This document shows, piece after piece, positions 63,284 to 64,000 of a stretch of 64,000 nt of DNA. The DNA comes from CAWBVG01 sp963792175 (GTDB taxonomy: Bacteria > Acidobacteriota > Vicinamibacteria > Vicinamibacterales > CAVVIG01): positions 1 through 64,000 of the forward strand of contig CAWBVG010000011.1 in NCBI GenBank assembly GCA_963792175.1. The letters are read 5' to 3'. A program made the position numbers and the translations under genes. The notes under the pieces are model-generated. The model ran no database searches, was not told where the DNA came from, and saw only the letters and a list, made by a program, of their open reading frames with translations. Each line of letters begins with the position of its first letter. Position 1 is the stretch's first letter.

Positions 63284-64000
63284 GCGCGACGCGCGATGGC
63301 GCGATCGAGCAGTTCCGACGCGCGCCGGCCGCGAAGCGCCTCCAGATCTTCCTTCGCCTTCAACACGACGCCGAGCGTCTCGTCGACGGCCTCCGCATCG
63401 AGCGTCTGGCGGTCGAGCGCCACCAGCGCGGCCACCCAGTCGATGGTCTCGGACACGCCCGGCATTTTGTAGAGCTCCGCGGTTCTCAGCTCCTGCGCCA
63501 TCGCCGTCACCCGCTCCGCGAGCTGGGCCGACGCTTCCGGCACGCGCTGGCGAACAATCGCCAGTTCCTTCTCGAACGATGGATAGTCGATCCATTGATA
63601 CAGACAGCGCCGCTTCAGCGCGTCGTGCACCTCGCGCGTGCGGTTCGACGTGAGGATGACGAGGGGAGGTTCAGCCGCCTTCACCGTGCCGAGCTCCGGA
63701 ATCGTGATCTGAAACTCGGCGAGCATCTCGAGGAGAAAGCCTTCGAACTCCTCGTCGGCGCGATCGATCTCGTCGATCAGCAGGACGGCAGGGCGGGTGC
63801 GCGCCGGATCGATGGCGCGAAGCAGGGGCCGCTTGATGAGAAACGCTTCGCTGTACAGCTGCCGCCGCGCGCCCTCTCGATCGAGCGCGTGGGTCGCATC
63901 GAGGATGCGCAACTCGAGCAGCTGCCGGGCGTAGTCCCACTCGTAGAGCGCGTGGCTGACGTCGAGGCCTTCGTAGCACTGAAGGCGAATCAGATCGGTG
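63280..64000 (-). CDS. coxD: MoxR-family AAA+ ATPase (CoxD-like), truncated by the right edge
   Basis: Visible are Walker B (PAVLLIDEIDRADEEFEGFL), LEMLAEFQITIPELGTVKAA, sensor 1 (LVILTSNRTREVHDALKRRC) and the C-terminal lid (AELYKMPGVSETIDWVAALV). These match the CoxD chaperone, which remodels the molybdenum-copper site of CO dehydrogenase together with CoxE. An open frame continues to the edge of the window (ALYEWDYARQLLELR); a Walker A motif lies outside. Together with coxE and coxG it forms a minus-strand operon of accessory genes. An indel near 63910 cannot be excluded. Confidence 0.88.
   Translation of the reverse strand, partial: TDLIRLQCYEGLDVSHALYEWDYARQLLELRILDATHALDREGARRQLYSEAFLIKRPLLRAIDPARTRPAVLLIDEIDRADEEFEGFLLEMLAEFQITIPELGTVKAAEPPLVILTSNRTREVHDALKRRCLYQWIDYPSFEKELAIVRQRVPEASAQLAERVTAMAQELRTAELYKMPGVSETIDWVAALVALDRQTLDAEAVDETLGVVLKAKEDLEALRGRRASELLDRAIARRA

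Overview
The window looks like a chromosomal segment of a high-GC (about two-thirds G+C by eye) Acidobacteriota bacterium, most like the Vicinamibacteria (subdivision 6). This rests on gene content: an ADOP-type MacB/FtsX permease without its own ATPase, an Oar-like TonB receptor with an N-terminal carboxypeptidase-regulatory domain, several Ser/Thr kinases, tandem M13 metallopeptidases, a PEP-CTERM protein, a YpdA-type bacillithiol-disulfide reductase and a radical SAM enzyme resembling tetraether/membrane-spanning lipid synthases. No tRNA, rRNA, CRISPR array, insertion sequence or phage gene was seen. Many genes are broken by one-base indels while their catalytic residues stay intact. I read these as consensus errors of a draft or metagenome assembly rather than real gene decay. 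Broken genes are therefore given as single features spanning all their frames.

Layout. 0-2.9 kb: aldehyde dehydrogenase, isopropylmalate-dehydrogenase-family enzyme and 3-hydroxybutyryl-CoA dehydrogenase. 3-4.6 kb: a TetR repressor divergent from a membrane protein, sharing a compact promoter with two palindromic operators. 4.7-8.4 kb: ADOP permease, a TPR/TatT-like protein and GTP cyclohydrolase I. 8.5-13.8 kb: TonB receptor divergent from an S9 peptidase. 13.9-22.5 kb: a cluster with a periplasmic RidA, a GCS2-type (YbdK) ligase, two classical ATP-grasp ligases, one circularly permuted ATP-grasp ligase, an M29 aminopeptidase and two esterases. It is the best candidate here for an undescribed pathway that builds and trims a peptide-like metabolite. 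22.6-25.6 kb: the Tes-like radical SAM enzyme and a PEP-CTERM protein. 25.7-31 kb: Ser/Thr kinase with an extracytoplasmic Ca2+-repeat domain, ECF sigma factor and a LytS/LytTR two-component operon. 31.4-40.4 kb: YpdA, LON-domain protein, a VWA/AAA+ pair, LolA-like protein, glycerophosphodiesterase, threonine dehydratase, TonB-like protein and uracil-DNA glycosylase. 40.4-44.6 kb: two M13 peptidases. 44.7-50.7 kb: the pyruvate dehydrogenase complex (aceE, aceF, lpd). 50.7-53.2 kb: small conserved proteins and a GAF/sigma-54 activator. 53.2-64 kb: a molybdenum hydroxylase of the carbon-monoxide-dehydrogenase family (coxS-coxL-coxM, form II signature), a PAS histidine kinase, a kinase-TPR protein and the accessory genes coxG, coxE and coxD.

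Regulatory reading. Many genes have a -10-like hexamer only about 6-10 bases before the start codon, which suggests widespread leaderless transcription. Short hairpins and a dispersed CTAGCCCCTAG repeat sit at gene ends, and a 232-bp hairpin element separates aceF from lpd.
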